The notes: a model not told the origin generated them from the sequence alone. 64,000 bases of DNA from DASRHT01 sp035293765 (GCA_035293765.1 DATGMF010000061.1:1-64000), one strand, 5' to 3'. Numbered from the stretch's first letter, positions 24,683 through 33,718 are shown. A program made the numbers and translations.

Positions 24683-25627
24683 ATGATTATCCGCCATGAT
24701 CGCTCGCAGCGAGGCAGCCTGCTACCGGTTTACGCAGGCATCTGGTTCGCGGTTATCGCCTGGGGCGGATCGTTCGTTGCGGCTCGCGTTTTGTTAAATG
24801 CTGGTATAGCGGGCAAAACCGCACTCAGCCCCGCGATACTGGCAACGCTACGTTTTGGCATCGCGTCGCTTTTCTTTCTGATCCCTTTGCTAAAAGTCAT
24901 TGTCCGCCGGCAAATCTCCGCTCGTAACCTTTTGCGCATGGCCTTCCTGGGCCAGATCAGCTTCTCGCTCTATTTCTGGCTTCAATATACAGGCGTGCAG
25001 CAAACGAACGCCAGCATATCCTCAATTCTGGTTGTTGGCCTGATTCCGGTTGTGACCGCCTTTCTGGCGCAGGTTATCGGCGGCGAAAAGTTTAGCCCGC
25101 TCAGATTGGCGGCGCTGTTGCTTGGTTTCTGTGGGGTGGTACTGATTGTCTTGCAGAAACCAATCGCGGTATCGCTGAGGTCTGGCTTCCTCTTTGGAGC
25201 GGTGTGCCTGGTCTCGAATGCCTTCGCCTTTGCCATTTACTCTAATCTGAGCAAACGCTGGATGCAGGGAATTTCTCCACTGGTAATGACTGGCGGTACG
25301 ATGATGAGCGGCGCGCTCGGTTTGCTGCTGCTCTCCCTCGTAGATCCTGTCAACAACCGTTGGGATGCAGTCGTGCGACTGAGCGCCATACAATGGGGGG
25401 CGCTGTTCTTTCTGGCGGTGGTTTGTTCGGTGGTGGCATATTTTGTCTATAATTTTGCACTGACGAAAATCGAAGCCTCGCGCGTGGCCGTCTATATCTA
25501 CTTTGAGCCGGTAGTTACCGTGCTATTGGGTGTCTCGCTGCTCAGCGAGCGCCTAAGCTGGCAGACGCTGGTGGGGGCGGCGGTAATAGCAGCTTCTGTG
25601 CTGATTGTGAATCTGCTGACAGGATAG
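24683..25627 (+). CDS. EamA/DMT family transporter
   Basis: The 314-residue protein has ten hydrophobic segments in two EamA repeats. The first begins YAGIWFAVIAWGGSFVAARVLL; the second begins FLFGAVCLVSNAFAFAIYSNLSKRW and ends with AVYIYFEPVVTVLLGVSLLSERLSWQTLVGAAVI, the most conserved part of the family. Drug/metabolite transporters of this type export amino acids, metabolites or drugs across the cytoplasmic membrane. It is monocistronic, and TATAAT at 24640-24645 is a likely -10. Its stop overlaps nothing, but copy 1 of the structured three-hairpin element starts immediately after it. Substrate not predictable. Confidence 0.9.
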   Translation: MIIRHDRSQRGSLLPVYAGIWFAVIAWGGSFVAARVLLNAGIAGKTALSPAILATLRFGIASLFFLIPLLKVIVRRQISARNLLRMAFLGQISFSLYFWLQYTGVQQTNASISSILVVGLIPVVTAFLAQVIGGEKFSPLRLAALLLGFCGVVLIVLQKPIAVSLRSGFLFGAVCLVSNAFAFAIYSNLSKRWMQGISPLVMTGGTMMSGALGLLLLSLVDPVNNRWDAVVRLSAIQWGALFFLAVVCSVVAYFVYNFALTKIEASRVAVYIYFEPVVTVLLGVSLLSERLSWQTLVGAAVIAASVLIVNLLTG

Positions 25628-25729
25628 TTTCAGTACCCTCAAGCGGGTCGTGATAGCTACTAGCTCCCGCCGCCCCTTTTGAGGGGAAGTATACCATCGA
25701 ATCCGAAGATGTCAAGTGGAAATGCACTA
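25628..25729 (+). ncRNA. structured repeat element, copy 1 (orphan)
   Basis: This shares with 42906-43010 and 53250-53348 the start TTTCAGTACCCTCAAGCGGG and the end AATCCGAAGATGTCAAGTGG. Three hairpins are visible: ACCC/GGGT, CCCC/GGGG and CATC/GATG. Unlike the other copies, no gene starts at its end; a GGGTGCC/GGCACCC hairpin follows. Its minus strand also holds a promoter-like TTGACA-16-TATACT, which may be accidental. Confidence 0.65.
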
Positions 25730-25796
25730 GGGGTGCCAATGAAGGCACCCTGCTTAGCTTTACTCGCCGCATTGGCGGACGCTATCCATTAGGATC

Positions 25797-27206
25797 TTAC
25801 GGGTGGGAGGCGACGAAAGAAGCGTACCAGAGGCCGCTGTCTTTGATGATACGGCGCTGGGTCGGGTAATCGACGTAGACCAGCCCAAAGCGTTTGCGAT
25901 AACCTTCAGCCCACTCAAAGTTATCTAGCAAAGACCAGACGATATAGCCTTTAACAGGTACGCCTTGCTGGACCACCCTGGCAACGGTTTGAATGTGCTC
26001 TTGCAGGTAATCTATCCGCCTCTGATCGTGAATGCCATTGCAGCCGTCCCAGAAGTCTTCGAAGGCCGCGCCGCTCTCGGTGACAATCATGGCCTGTGGC
26101 GCGTAATCCCGATGAATACGCGTCAAGATATTGGCGAGCCCTGCCGGAAAGACCTCCCAACCCGTTTCAGTATAGGATGAGCCAGAGATACGCTCAACCG
26201 TTTCGTAACTGGCATCTGGCGCTATGGTCGTATCCGCACGCCCCCGCACGAGCATACGTGAGTAGTAATTGACGCCGAGGAAATCAATGGGTGTGGAGAT
26301 AACCGCAAAGTCATCTTTCTGGATCACCGGAGGATGTACACCCATACCAATGAAAAGATCGTCCGGGTAGCGTCCACGAAAGAGCGGCTCAAGAAACCAG
26401 CGATTGCGGAAGGTATCGGCCTGTTTGACTGCATGGAGAGTTTCCGGGCGGTTATCCGCGGCATAGACGGGATAGAAGTCTACAGCAATGCCCACCTGCG
26501 CCTGTGGGGGAAGATGTGCGCGCAGGCGTGGCACTGCCAGACCGTGGGAAAGCAAGACATGATGTCCAACGCTCGCTGCCAGTTGTTTGTCGCGCAAGCC
26601 GGGGGCATGAATACCTAAGGCATGGCCGAGATAAGCTGTACACCAGGGCTCGTTATGGGTAATCCACATGTCAATGCGGTCTCCCAGCCGCCGCACCACG
26701 GCTTCAGTATAATCTGCGAAGGCGTAGGCCGTATCACGGGAGAGCCAGCCACCGCGGTCCTGCAATGTCAAGGGCAGATCCCAATGGTAGAGCGTGGCAA
26801 TCGGGCGGATATTCCTGGCGAGCAGGTGATCGACCAGGCGGTCATAGAAATCCAGGCCGCGTTCATTGACTGCCCCCGTTCCAGAAGGCAGGATGCGGGG
26901 CCAGGAGAGCGAGAAGCGATAGGCGTTCAGATTAAGCTGAGCCATGAGCGCAACGTCTTCCGCCATGCGGTGGTAGTGATCTGCTGCTATCTCGCCTGTC
27001 TGGCCCTGATACGTTGCACCGGGCGTCGCCGCAAAGTAATCCCAGACGGAGGGAGCTCGTCCATCTTCATGGGTCGCGCCCTCTATCTGGTAAGCCGAGG
27101 TTGCGGCACCCCAGAGAAAGTCTGGCGGGAAAAGGGAAGTCGCTGCGGCTTGCTGCGCCTCTATCTCAGAGTTTGGTTGGGACATAGTTTTATTGGTGAT
27201 ACTCAT
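25797..27206 (-). CDS. family 1 beta-glucosidase
   Basis: The 469-residue cytoplasmic enzyme hydrolyses beta-linked glucosides or galactosides. It has the GH1 N-terminal signature FLWGAATSAYQIEGA, the acid/base Glu186 in THNEPW and the nucleophile Glu377 in IVTESGAAF (more often TENG). NLNAYRFSLSWPRI, LYHWDLP and the C-terminal WSLLDNFEWAEGYRKRFGLVYVDY complete the family pattern. The length is normal. ATG 27206 follows AAAGGAG; the frame begins one codon earlier at TTG. It is the last gene of the minus-strand locus after two permeases, with a GC-rich hairpin and a copy of the palindromic core in the gap. No signal peptide is seen, so the substrate must be imported, presumably by the adjoining transporter. 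Confidence 0.93.
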   Translation of the reverse strand: MSITNKTMSQPNSEIEAQQAAATSLFPPDFLWGAATSAYQIEGATHEDGRAPSVWDYFAATPGATYQGQTGEIAADHYHRMAEDVALMAQLNLNAYRFSLSWPRILPSGTGAVNERGLDFYDRLVDHLLARNIRPIATLYHWDLPLTLQDRGGWLSRDTAYAFADYTEAVVRRLGDRIDMWITHNEPWCTAYLGHALGIHAPGLRDKQLAASVGHHVLLSHGLAVPRLRAHLPPQAQVGIAVDFYPVYAADNRPETLHAVKQADTFRNRWFLEPLFRGRYPDDLFIGMGVHPPVIQKDDFAVISTPIDFLGVNYYSRMLVRGRADTTIAPDASYETVERISGSSYTETGWEVFPAGLANILTRIHRDYAPQAMIVTESGAAFEDFWDGCNGIHDQRRIDYLQEHIQTVARVVQQGVPVKGYIVWSLLDNFEWAEGYRKRFGLVYVDYPTQRRIIKDSGLWYASFVASHP

Positions 27207-27260
27207 CAAATCTCCTTTATGCTTATCTGGTTACTAACCGGCTGCTAACTGGTAGAGACA

Positions 27261-27286
27261 ACTCCCACGATGAATCGGGGAGCTAC
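27261..27286 (+). repeat. palindromic element core, copy E2
   Basis: The 26-base core (CTCCCACGAT, GA, ATCGGGGAGCTAC) is identical to copy E1 except for the first base. It lies in the gap between the second permease and the beta-glucosidase gene. No clear outer inverted repeat surrounds it. Confidence 0.8.
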
Positions 27287-27336
27287 CGGCTGCCCATCTC
27301 CATCGATTGCCCACCTCCTTTGGTCTCCCCCCCACG

Positions 27337-27359
27337 GGGGCAGGTGCCAGTCCTGCCCC
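27337..27359 (-). terminator. GC-rich hairpin between permease and glucosidase genes
   Basis: GGGGCAGG (27337-27344) pairs with CCTGCCCC (27352-27359) right after the permease stop on the minus strand. With no U-run it may attenuate rather than end transcription into the glucosidase gene. Confidence 0.5.
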
Positions 27360-28306
27360 TACCGTAGTTGTTTGCGTAGCGGACGTTCGAGCCGCAGGCG
27401 AGGGTTTGCCAGTTCGTCAATGCCGAAGTTGATAAATGCCAGTCCTGAGCACAGCAGCGCAATGCATAAGCCTGCCGGAACAAATTGCCACCACTTTCCC
27501 GAGATCAGTGCGGTATTGTTCTGAGCCCAGAATAATATCACACCCCAACTGGCCTGCGACGTATTGCCCAGCCCGAGGAACTCCAGGGCGACTTCAGCCC
27601 CTACGGCATAGACGAAGGTGCCAATGAATGTCGAGGCTACCAGGGCTATTTCATTTGGCAGTATTTCGGCAAAAATGATGCGTAATGGTCCCTCGCCAGT
27701 GACACGGGCAGCCGTCACGAATTCACGCTCTTTTAGTGAGAGCGTTTGTGCTCGCAAGACGCGCGCCCCGTAACTCCAGGATGTGAAGAGCAGGACCAGC
27801 GCAATCACGAACTCGTTTTTATTGGCGCTGCTGGCGCTGCTAGCCAGGGAGGCGAGCACGATGGCGAGCGGCAAGCCGGGCAGGACCAGGAAAACGTTGA
27901 TGATCAGGGAGAGTACTTCATCGATGACGCCTCCAAAATAGGCCGAGGTCAGGCCGAAGAAAATCTGCAACATGGTGGAACCGATGGCAGCGCAGAAGCC
28001 AACAATCAGAGAGATGCGGGCTCCATAGACGATCTGAGCGAACATATCCTGGCCCAGGCCCGTTGTGCCAAAGATGTGCGCAGGTGACGGCGGGAGCGAA
28101 CCTCGTACTATCGTTGCATTGGGATCATAGGGCGTCAGCAGCGGCGCAGCCAGCGCTATCAAGACAAACAGCGTAACGATGCCCAGGCCGGTGGAGATTT
28201 TAGGATGAGCTGTCATAGCCCGAAAGCTGCCATTTAGCCATATCTTCACTTGCCTGAATAGAGGAGGAGCATCAATATGCTGACCTGTTACATTTGTTGC
28301 TTGCAT
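27359..28306 (-). CDS. Opp/Dpp-type ABC transporter permease, DppC-like
   Basis: The 315-residue membrane protein has the DppC layout: first helix ISTGLGIVTLFVLIALAAPLLT, then PPSPAHIFGTTGLGQDMFAQIVYG (the GTD.xGRD region, here GTTGLGQD), helices, and the ATPase-contact loop EREFVTAARVTGEGPLRIIFAE. It ends FNINFGIDELANPRLR-like (FINFGIDELANPRLR). GGAGAAGG precedes the ATG, which is 3 bases after the preceding permease stop, so the two are translationally coupled. It lacks ATPase partners nearby. The gene context of LacI regulator, binding protein and GH1 enzyme points to beta-linked oligosaccharides rather than peptides; that is inference. Confidence 0.9.
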   Translation of the reverse strand: MQATNVTGQHIDAPPLFRQVKIWLNGSFRAMTAHPKISTGLGIVTLFVLIALAAPLLTPYDPNATIVRGSLPPSPAHIFGTTGLGQDMFAQIVYGARISLIVGFCAAIGSTMLQIFFGLTSAYFGGVIDEVLSLIINVFLVLPGLPLAIVLASLASSASSANKNEFVIALVLLFTSWSYGARVLRAQTLSLKEREFVTAARVTGEGPLRIIFAEILPNEIALVASTFIGTFVYAVGAEVALEFLGLGNTSQASWGVILFWAQNNTALISGKWWQFVPAGLCIALLCSGLAFINFGIDELANPRLRLERPLRKQLR

Positions 28307-28309
28307 GAT

Positions 28310-29302
28310 TTACCTTCTCCCCTGGCGTACGCGCGGATCAAGGAATGTATAGACCAGTTCCGACAGAAAGTTCGCGGTCAGCACTGCCAGAGCGATTACC
28401 AGGAAACAGCCCTCGACCAGAGGATAATCATCGCCCTGCACGCCGTTATAGAGCGCGAAGCCGATCCCTGGATAGTTGAACACGATTTCCGTCAATAAAG
28501 ATCCGCTTACCACCAGGCCCAACGAGATAGAGAAGCTGGTAATACTGGGCAAAATGGCGTTGCGTGCTGCGTAGCCGAACATCACCATCCTTTCCGGTAG
28601 CCCTTTGGCCTGCGCCATCAGGACGTAATCTTCCGAGAGCGTTGTGATCATCGTATTGCGCATCGTCAGCACCCAGCCCGCCAGCGAGCCGATGACCAGG
28701 GTGATGATCGGGAGAATGGCGTGTTGTGCGACGCTGGTAATGAAATCGAGATTCCAGCCGGGAACGGTATTAAACACGTCATAGCCGCTGTCGGTTGGAA
28801 ACCAGTTCAGATTCACTCCAAAGATATAGATAAGCGCCAGGGCCATCCAGAAATAAGGCACAGCAGAGAAAAATGTCAGTAGCGGCGGAATGGTTGTATC
28901 GTACCAGGAGTTACGTCGCCAGGCGATGACTATGCCGACCAGGGTGCCAATCAGAAAACTCAGAAGGACCGCCATACCGACCAGGCCAATCGTCCAGGGG
29001 AGGCTTTGCGCCAGAATCGTCGAAACCTGTGAAGGAAATTGCGAGATAGAAATGCCCAGTTGCCCATGCAGGAGAGCGCTGATGTAATCGAAGTATTGCT
29101 TCCAGATGGGTGTAGAGGGGTCAACGCCAAATTCTTGGAGCATAGCATTATACTGCGCCGTGGTGACATTCTGCGCGTGAATTTTTGCTAAATATGCTAA
29201 AGCAGGATTACCCGGCATTAAGCGTGGAATGATGAAGTTGAATGTTACTGCCGCCCATAGAGCTATCAGGTAGAAGCTAGTTCGTCTCAAGAGGTGGCGC
29301 AT
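28310..29302 (-). CDS. Opp/Dpp-type ABC transporter permease, DppB-like
   Basis: The 330-residue protein begins MRHLLRRTSFYLIALWAAVT, has the PRLMPGNPALAYLAKI region after the first helix, and five more helices with EDYVLMAQAKGLPERMVMFGYAARNAILP as the ATPase-contact loop. It ends YTFLDPRVRQGRR. The long periplasmic segment (TTAQYNAMLQEFGVDPSTPI) is typical of DppB relatives in sugar-type operons. Start 29302 is chosen because AAAGGAGAG precedes it; the frame is open to 29362. It pairs with the DppC-like protein encoded next. An intercistronic hairpin separates it from the binding-protein gene upstream. Confidence 0.9.
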   Translation of the reverse strand: MRHLLRRTSFYLIALWAAVTFNFIIPRLMPGNPALAYLAKIHAQNVTTAQYNAMLQEFGVDPSTPIWKQYFDYISALLHGQLGISISQFPSQVSTILAQSLPWTIGLVGMAVLLSFLIGTLVGIVIAWRRNSWYDTTIPPLLTFFSAVPYFWMALALIYIFGVNLNWFPTDSGYDVFNTVPGWNLDFITSVAQHAILPIITLVIGSLAGWVLTMRNTMITTLSEDYVLMAQAKGLPERMVMFGYAARNAILPSITSFSISLGLVVSGSLLTEIVFNYPGIGFALYNGVQGDDYPLVEGCFLVIALAVLTANFLSELVYTFLDPRVRQGRR

Positions 29303-29378
29303 TGGCTCTCTCCTTTTTCGTACATGAACAGCAAGCGCTGACTTGTGATGATCTCCACGCACAACGCCGGATAGTTAT

Positions 29379-29413
29379 CCTTCCACCACCCTGCAATGCA
29401 GGGTGGTGGAAGG
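29379..29413 (-). promoter_or_regulatory. 16-bp perfect hairpin between binding-protein and permease genes
   Basis: CCTTCCACCACCCTGC (29379-29394) pairs perfectly with 29398-29413, leaving a 3-base loop. It sits in the same place as the hairpin at 20240-20271 in the other Opp-type operon, just after the binding-protein stop, which suggests control of the binding-protein to permease ratio. Confidence 0.65.
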
Positions 29414-29435
29414 GCGACAATAAAAGGGGTGACAG

Positions 29436-31154
29436 CTAGGAGATCGGCTTCAGGTGCAGAATGACATTGGCGGCATCAGGCATATTGTAAGGTGCCCCGG
29501 AGTCATATGGGTCGGCGGCGCTCGGCCATCCTGTGAAGTGGGACGTGGTATATTCGTCCCAATAGACGTTGACCGTGAGCGGGATGACCGGGAGCTGGCT
29601 GACGATAATATCCTCTATGCCCTGAATAGCCTGCATCTGAGCATTCGGGTCGGAGGTTGATTGATACTGCGCCAGCAACTGGTCGGTCTTGGCGGCATAC
29701 CCATTACTGCTGGCCGCATCCCAGCGTTCAAAGTTAGTGCCGACTGCGACCTGGGGAGCCGCATTGGCGCTATTGAGCAGGGCCAGATAGGCGTAATATG
29801 GGGTAGGACCGCTATTGGTCCAGCTAATCGCGGCGTCGTAACTGCCGGTCGAGATGGCAGTGTAGTACGGAGTGTAGCCACTTTGCGAATTCATCGACGC
29901 TTTGATGCCTGCTTTGTTCAGATCGTTCACAATGAACTGAACATCCTGATCCCAGTCGTTCCAGCCCGAGACAACATCTATCGGTAGAGAGAGTACTTTG
30001 CCGCTGGCGTCACGGTAGTAGCCATCGCTCCCCTTCTTAAAGCCGGCCTGGGTCAGATAACTGTCAACCTTATTCTGACCATTCTCGAAGCTCATGCTTT
30101 GATACTGTGGCGCGATCCAGCTTGTGTTGGTGGGGATGATGACGCCGGTGGGATTAGCAACGGCGGCATATTGCGCGACTCCCTGAGGCAATTGACTGCG
30201 GTCAATGGCTGCGCTAATCGCCTTACGAACCAGCAGGTTATTGAATGGAGCCTTGCGCAGGTTCAGATAGAGCATCACGGTATTGCTGGCAGCAAACCAG
30301 GTATGATTGTGTTGCGAGTCTTTGCCGGTAAATGCGGCGTCGTTGTCGGGGCTCCAGCCGATACCTGCCCAGTCGAGCTGACCTTTCACCATAGCGGTGA
30401 TGGCCGTCGTGTTGTCCTTAATGGAAGGGATCTGAATTGTCTGCACCTGGGGCTTTATTCCCCAGTAGTGAGGGTTCGCTGTATAGGTGATTAGATCGGG
30501 AGTGAAACTTTTGAGCATATAAGGGCCGGTGCCGACGGGATTATGATCATTGGCAAATTTCGCCGGATCGCCGTTGATGTTCGCCCAGATATGTTGTGGC
30601 ACGATAAAGACGCTGCCGCCGATGCGGAAAAGCGCCGTGCTATCCGCGTGCTGAAGGTTGAAGACAACGGTGCTGCTATCAGGAGCATCAACGCTCTTGA
30701 GCAGCGTTGCCCATACCGAGCCCTGATCAAGGGCGGGATATTGCTTCATCAGATCAAAAGTGAATTTGACGTCGTTGCTGCTGAATGGCTGACCATCGCT
30801 CCACTTTACATCTGTGCGCAGCTTGAACGTGAGCTGTGTCAGATCGTTCGAGTAGCTCTCGTTGCTGGCTAACCAGGCCGAAGCCTGACCGGTGTACAGG
30901 TTGGTGAAGTAGAGCTCTTCATACAGTAGCCCTTGAGCGCCGTAATCACCTCCTTGATTGGTGTTAAAAAATGGGTTAAAGAGATCGGGGTTAGGTTGGC
31001 CGGGAGCGGAAAGGATGCGCAATGTGCTTGCCGGTGGCAGCGTAGTGCTGCCGCCTCCGCAGGCCGCGAGCATCATGCTTAACACCAGCAGGAGCGTGGG
31101 TATTACCACGACAAAACGGTATCGATGCGGCGGAGATACAAAATTAGAAGTCAT
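29436..31154 (-). CDS. Opp-type substrate-binding lipoprotein, probably for oligosaccharides
   Basis: The 572-residue protein starts MTSNFVSPPHRYRFVVVIPT with a lipoprotein signal ending LSMMLAACGGGS. The family-5 solute-binding fold shows in LFNPFFNTNQGGDYGAQGLLYE, LRTDVKWSDGQPFSSNDVKFTF, LVRKAISAAIDRSQLPQG and a C-terminal SQLPVIPLTVNVYWDEY. AGGAGG stands before the ATG. It heads the transport part of a locus with two permeases and a GH1 beta-glucosidase, behind a LacI-type regulator. Opp-family importers of cello- and other oligosaccharides are known in thermophiles, so an oligosaccharide ligand is the best guess. No ATPase gene is present. Confidence 0.92.
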   Translation of the reverse strand: MTSNFVSPPHRYRFVVVIPTLLLVLSMMLAACGGGSTTLPPASTLRILSAPGQPNPDLFNPFFNTNQGGDYGAQGLLYEELYFTNLYTGQASAWLASNESYSNDLTQLTFKLRTDVKWSDGQPFSSNDVKFTFDLMKQYPALDQGSVWATLLKSVDAPDSSTVVFNLQHADSTALFRIGGSVFIVPQHIWANINGDPAKFANDHNPVGTGPYMLKSFTPDLITYTANPHYWGIKPQVQTIQIPSIKDNTTAITAMVKGQLDWAGIGWSPDNDAAFTGKDSQHNHTWFAASNTVMLYLNLRKAPFNNLLVRKAISAAIDRSQLPQGVAQYAAVANPTGVIIPTNTSWIAPQYQSMSFENGQNKVDSYLTQAGFKKGSDGYYRDASGKVLSLPIDVVSGWNDWDQDVQFIVNDLNKAGIKASMNSQSGYTPYYTAISTGSYDAAISWTNSGPTPYYAYLALLNSANAAPQVAVGTNFERWDAASSNGYAAKTDQLLAQYQSTSDPNAQMQAIQGIEDIIVSQLPVIPLTVNVYWDEYTTSHFTGWPSAADPYDSGAPYNMPDAANVILHLKPIS

Positions 31155-31399
31155 TTTTAACCTCCTGACACTAGATGCAAAGAACTGCGCACGTTGAGAA
31201 GCTGTTCAGACAAGGACGCGATCAATCGGGTCCCTATGAGGCTGTAAAAAGGACAAAAGGACAACCAGACAACGGTAAGTCAAGCCGTTGAACCATAAAA
31301 TAGACAATACCTCAGGGGCATAGGGGCAATGCCTTGCGCTTGCCCGCGAACAACGCTGGTTCATGAACCGACGCCGGTTCGCGAACTCTCACCTCTTTC

Positions 31400-32497
31400 T
31401 TACTGAATGGTGGCGCCATGTGAGGCGCCACATGAAGCACGCACGATAAGACTGGTGGGCATTTTGATACGAATTGGTTCAGAGAACGGTGACGAAGCCG
31501 CATCTCTGAAGTGTCCATTGGAGCTCAAACCACTGATATGGCGTGGAGCGTCAACCAGGCTCAATAGGAGTTCGGTGCAGCGGCGGCCCATTTCGTAAAA
31601 CGGTTGACGAACGGTTGTCAGAGGGGGCTCCATATGGGCGGATGAAGGGTTGTCATCGAAGCCAACCACGGCTATGTCCGCCGGTACGCGCAGTCCGCGC
31701 TGTTCCGCTGCCGCAATGGCGCCATAGGCCATATAATCGCTGCCTGCGAAGATAGCGGTGGGCCGTTGCTCGGCAGGCAGGTCAAAGAAGGCGTTGGTGC
31801 AACTACGTCCGGTCTGGGGCATAAAGTCGCCCTCTCGTACCAGCATGGGATCGAGCGTAATGCCAGCTTCGTTAAGGGCATCACAATAGCCTTGATAGCG
31901 GTCGTGTGATACCTGATACTTGAGTGGCCCCTGGATATGGGCAATGCGCTGGTGGCCCAGGCGAATCAGGTGGCGGGTGGCTTCGTAAGCGCCGAGGCGA
32001 TTATCGACGCTGATCCAGGGCGTTTCTTTGGAAGGGATGCCTTGATCGTCAATCAGCAAAACAGGAAAATCGGGTGAATGCAACTCTGCCAGATGCTTTG
32101 CCGAGGGACCCGGGAAAACGGCCAGTAGGCCCGCAACCAGCCGTGTTCCAACGATGCGATCAATGACCTCGCTCCGATCTTTCTCATGATTCACGTCGGT
32201 GATGCTATACAGGATAAGCTCATAAGCTGTGTTGCCTATGATCTCCCCTATGCCGCGCATCAACTCGGGAATAAGCGGCCAGGTGAGCGAAGGTACCAGG
32301 GCACCGAGGAGGCGGCTGCGATTTCTCAGGCCGGAGGCGGCAATGCTGGGAACGAAGCCATGCTCTTCCATAATGTGCAGAACGTGCTCACGCGTGGCTG
32401 GGTCCACATCTGGCTTCTGATTGAATACGCGCGAAACTGTTGCGGTAGAAACGCCCGCTATGCGCGCAATATCCCGAATCGTCAGCTTTCCGGTCAT
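31400..32497 (-). CDS. LacI family transcription regulator
   Basis: The 365-residue protein has the LacI DNA-binding head at residues ~5-50 (LTIRDIARIAGVSTATVSRV, then the hinge-helix region SGLRNRS) and a periplasmic-binding-protein-like sugar sensor: LGALVPSLTWPLIPELMRGI, WISVDNRLGAYEATRHLIRLG, RIAHIQGP, AIFAGSDYMAYGAIAAAEQRGLRVPADIAVVGFDD. It should repress the downstream transporter and beta-glucosidase until a sugar binds. Three AACGTT-centred boxes including the perfect palindrome GGAAACGTTTCC lie in its own promoter region, so it is probably autoregulated. No matching box was seen in the 245-base gap before the binding-protein gene. Confidence 0.92.
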   Translation of the reverse strand: MTGKLTIRDIARIAGVSTATVSRVFNQKPDVDPATREHVLHIMEEHGFVPSIAASGLRNRSRLLGALVPSLTWPLIPELMRGIGEIIGNTAYELILYSITDVNHEKDRSEVIDRIVGTRLVAGLLAVFPGPSAKHLAELHSPDFPVLLIDDQGIPSKETPWISVDNRLGAYEATRHLIRLGHQRIAHIQGPLKYQVSHDRYQGYCDALNEAGITLDPMLVREGDFMPQTGRSCTNAFFDLPAEQRPTAIFAGSDYMAYGAIAAAEQRGLRVPADIAVVGFDDNPSSAHMEPPLTTVRQPFYEMGRRCTELLLSLVDAPRHISGLSSNGHFRDAASSPFSEPIRIKMPTSLIVRASCGASHGATIQ

Positions 32498-32526
32498 AGC
32501 AACCCTTCTTCAATTCTTTTCTTATG

Positions 32527-32558
32527 AAAACGTTGGAAACGTTTCCGTAAACGTTTCC
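32527..32558. promoter_or_regulatory. LacI-type operator cluster
   Basis: GGAAACGTTTCC (32535-32546) is a perfect 12-base palindrome of the CG-centred LacI kind. AAAACGTT (32527-32534) and AAACGTTTCC (32549-32558) flank it. All three lie within about 60 bases upstream of the LacI start codon at 32497. The remaining spacer to 32797 shows nothing further. Confidence 0.75.
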
Positions 32559-32797
32559 GATAACGATTACAGAAAGTATACCTGGTAAATAAGCATCTGT
32601 CAATAAGCAAGCCATATTTATTATATGCATTTTTAGAGGGAGTAATCATTCAGGTTTGTAACAACCGATGCGCTGAAACTAACCTCAATAGCTTTTTCAT
32701 CCGTGAGTATCGCGCATACAATATTTTATCACTATGATCTGACACCCAGTTTTTGTTCTGTCCAGATGGACAACTCTCGTTAATGATGGAACGCGGG

Positions 32798-33490
32798 TCA
32801 TTTAGCGTTGGCGCGCTTGCGCCGTCGTACGTAAACGGTGGCAAAAATAACAATAACTGCCGTGATAATCAGGCCGGTGACGAGCCATGTCAGCGTGCCT
32901 GCAAAGTGTTCTACTTGACTGAAGTTATCATGAAAGTAGCGTCCGGCATAATAGCCCAGCAAGCCATAGATGGTTGCCCATACGATGCCTCCTGCCGCGT
33001 TATAAAGAAAAAACGTGCGCCAGTGCATCTGATTAACCCCGGCCAGAAATGCTGCCCAGGCTCGTAGCACGGCTACGAAGCGCCCTAAAAAAACAGTTTT
33101 ATCGCCGTGGCGAGCAAAAAACTGTTCTGCTCGTGCGAGATGCTCCGGCTTTAAGAAAATGTAATGTCCATAGCGATTAACGATGGCTTTCCCTCCGGTT
33201 TTCCCGACATAGTAACCAATGTTGTCACCGATAATAGCGCCAAGAGCTGCGCAAGCGATGATGATCGGGATCTGTAATCGGTGGTCTATTGCCGAATAGA
33301 ATGCGGCTAGCAATAGCATCGTCTCACCGGGAAAGGGGATACCGGAGCTTTCGATCATTACGAAGAGAAGGACCGCTGGATATCCCAGAATATTTAGCGC
33401 ATTTTGTAAAATCTGTAAAATATCTATTGATGCTTGCATTCTTCCGAGCAGGGTCAGCAGCGACATGTATAGCGGAATAAACTTATGCAT
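32798..33490 (-). CDS. DedA family membrane protein
   Basis: The 230-residue protein has the DedA pattern: ILGYPAVLLFVMIESSGIPFPGETMLL with the conserved E-x3-P-x-P-x-E motif, CAALGAIIGDNIGYYVGKTGG, and the F/Y-x-A-R motif in GRFVAVLRAWAAFLAGVNQMHWRTF, where the conserved Arg residues are present. Family members are membrane proteins now linked to lipid scrambling, undecaprenyl-phosphate recycling and membrane potential. The tail is strongly basic (RRRKRANAK). AGGAGG precedes the ATG. It is monocistronic and divergent from the glycosyltransferase at 33858. Confidence 0.9.
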   Translation of the reverse strand: MHKFIPLYMSLLTLLGRMQASIDILQILQNALNILGYPAVLLFVMIESSGIPFPGETMLLLAAFYSAIDHRLQIPIIIACAALGAIIGDNIGYYVGKTGGKAIVNRYGHYIFLKPEHLARAEQFFARHGDKTVFLGRFVAVLRAWAAFLAGVNQMHWRTFFLYNAAGGIVWATIYGLLGYYAGRYFHDNFSQVEHFAGTLTWLVTGLIITAVIVIFATVYVRRRKRANAK

Positions 33491-33718
33491 GAAAGAGCCT
33501 CCTGAAAAATTTGTGTTGCCTGAAATGGTAATTTATGCGTAAATTATGGGCAATTCTCCCTTTACTCACTCGTTTATAATACTAAGTATCTGTGATACTA
33601 TGCGCAATTTCACAGCCAAATACCCTATAAAAAAACTGTTTACTGTTGTTATGACGATACCAGTGTTACAATATACGGAAACTGCCGCGCGCTGTTGCAG
33701 CGGGGCACTTTGCTATTG

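Noticed and set aside
25650..25729. Minus-strand promoter TTGACA-16-TATACT in copy 1 of the structured element
   Set aside because: It is weaker in copy 2 and lost in copy 3, and would drive antisense RNA into the EamA gene; the leader-RNA reading explains more of the conservation.
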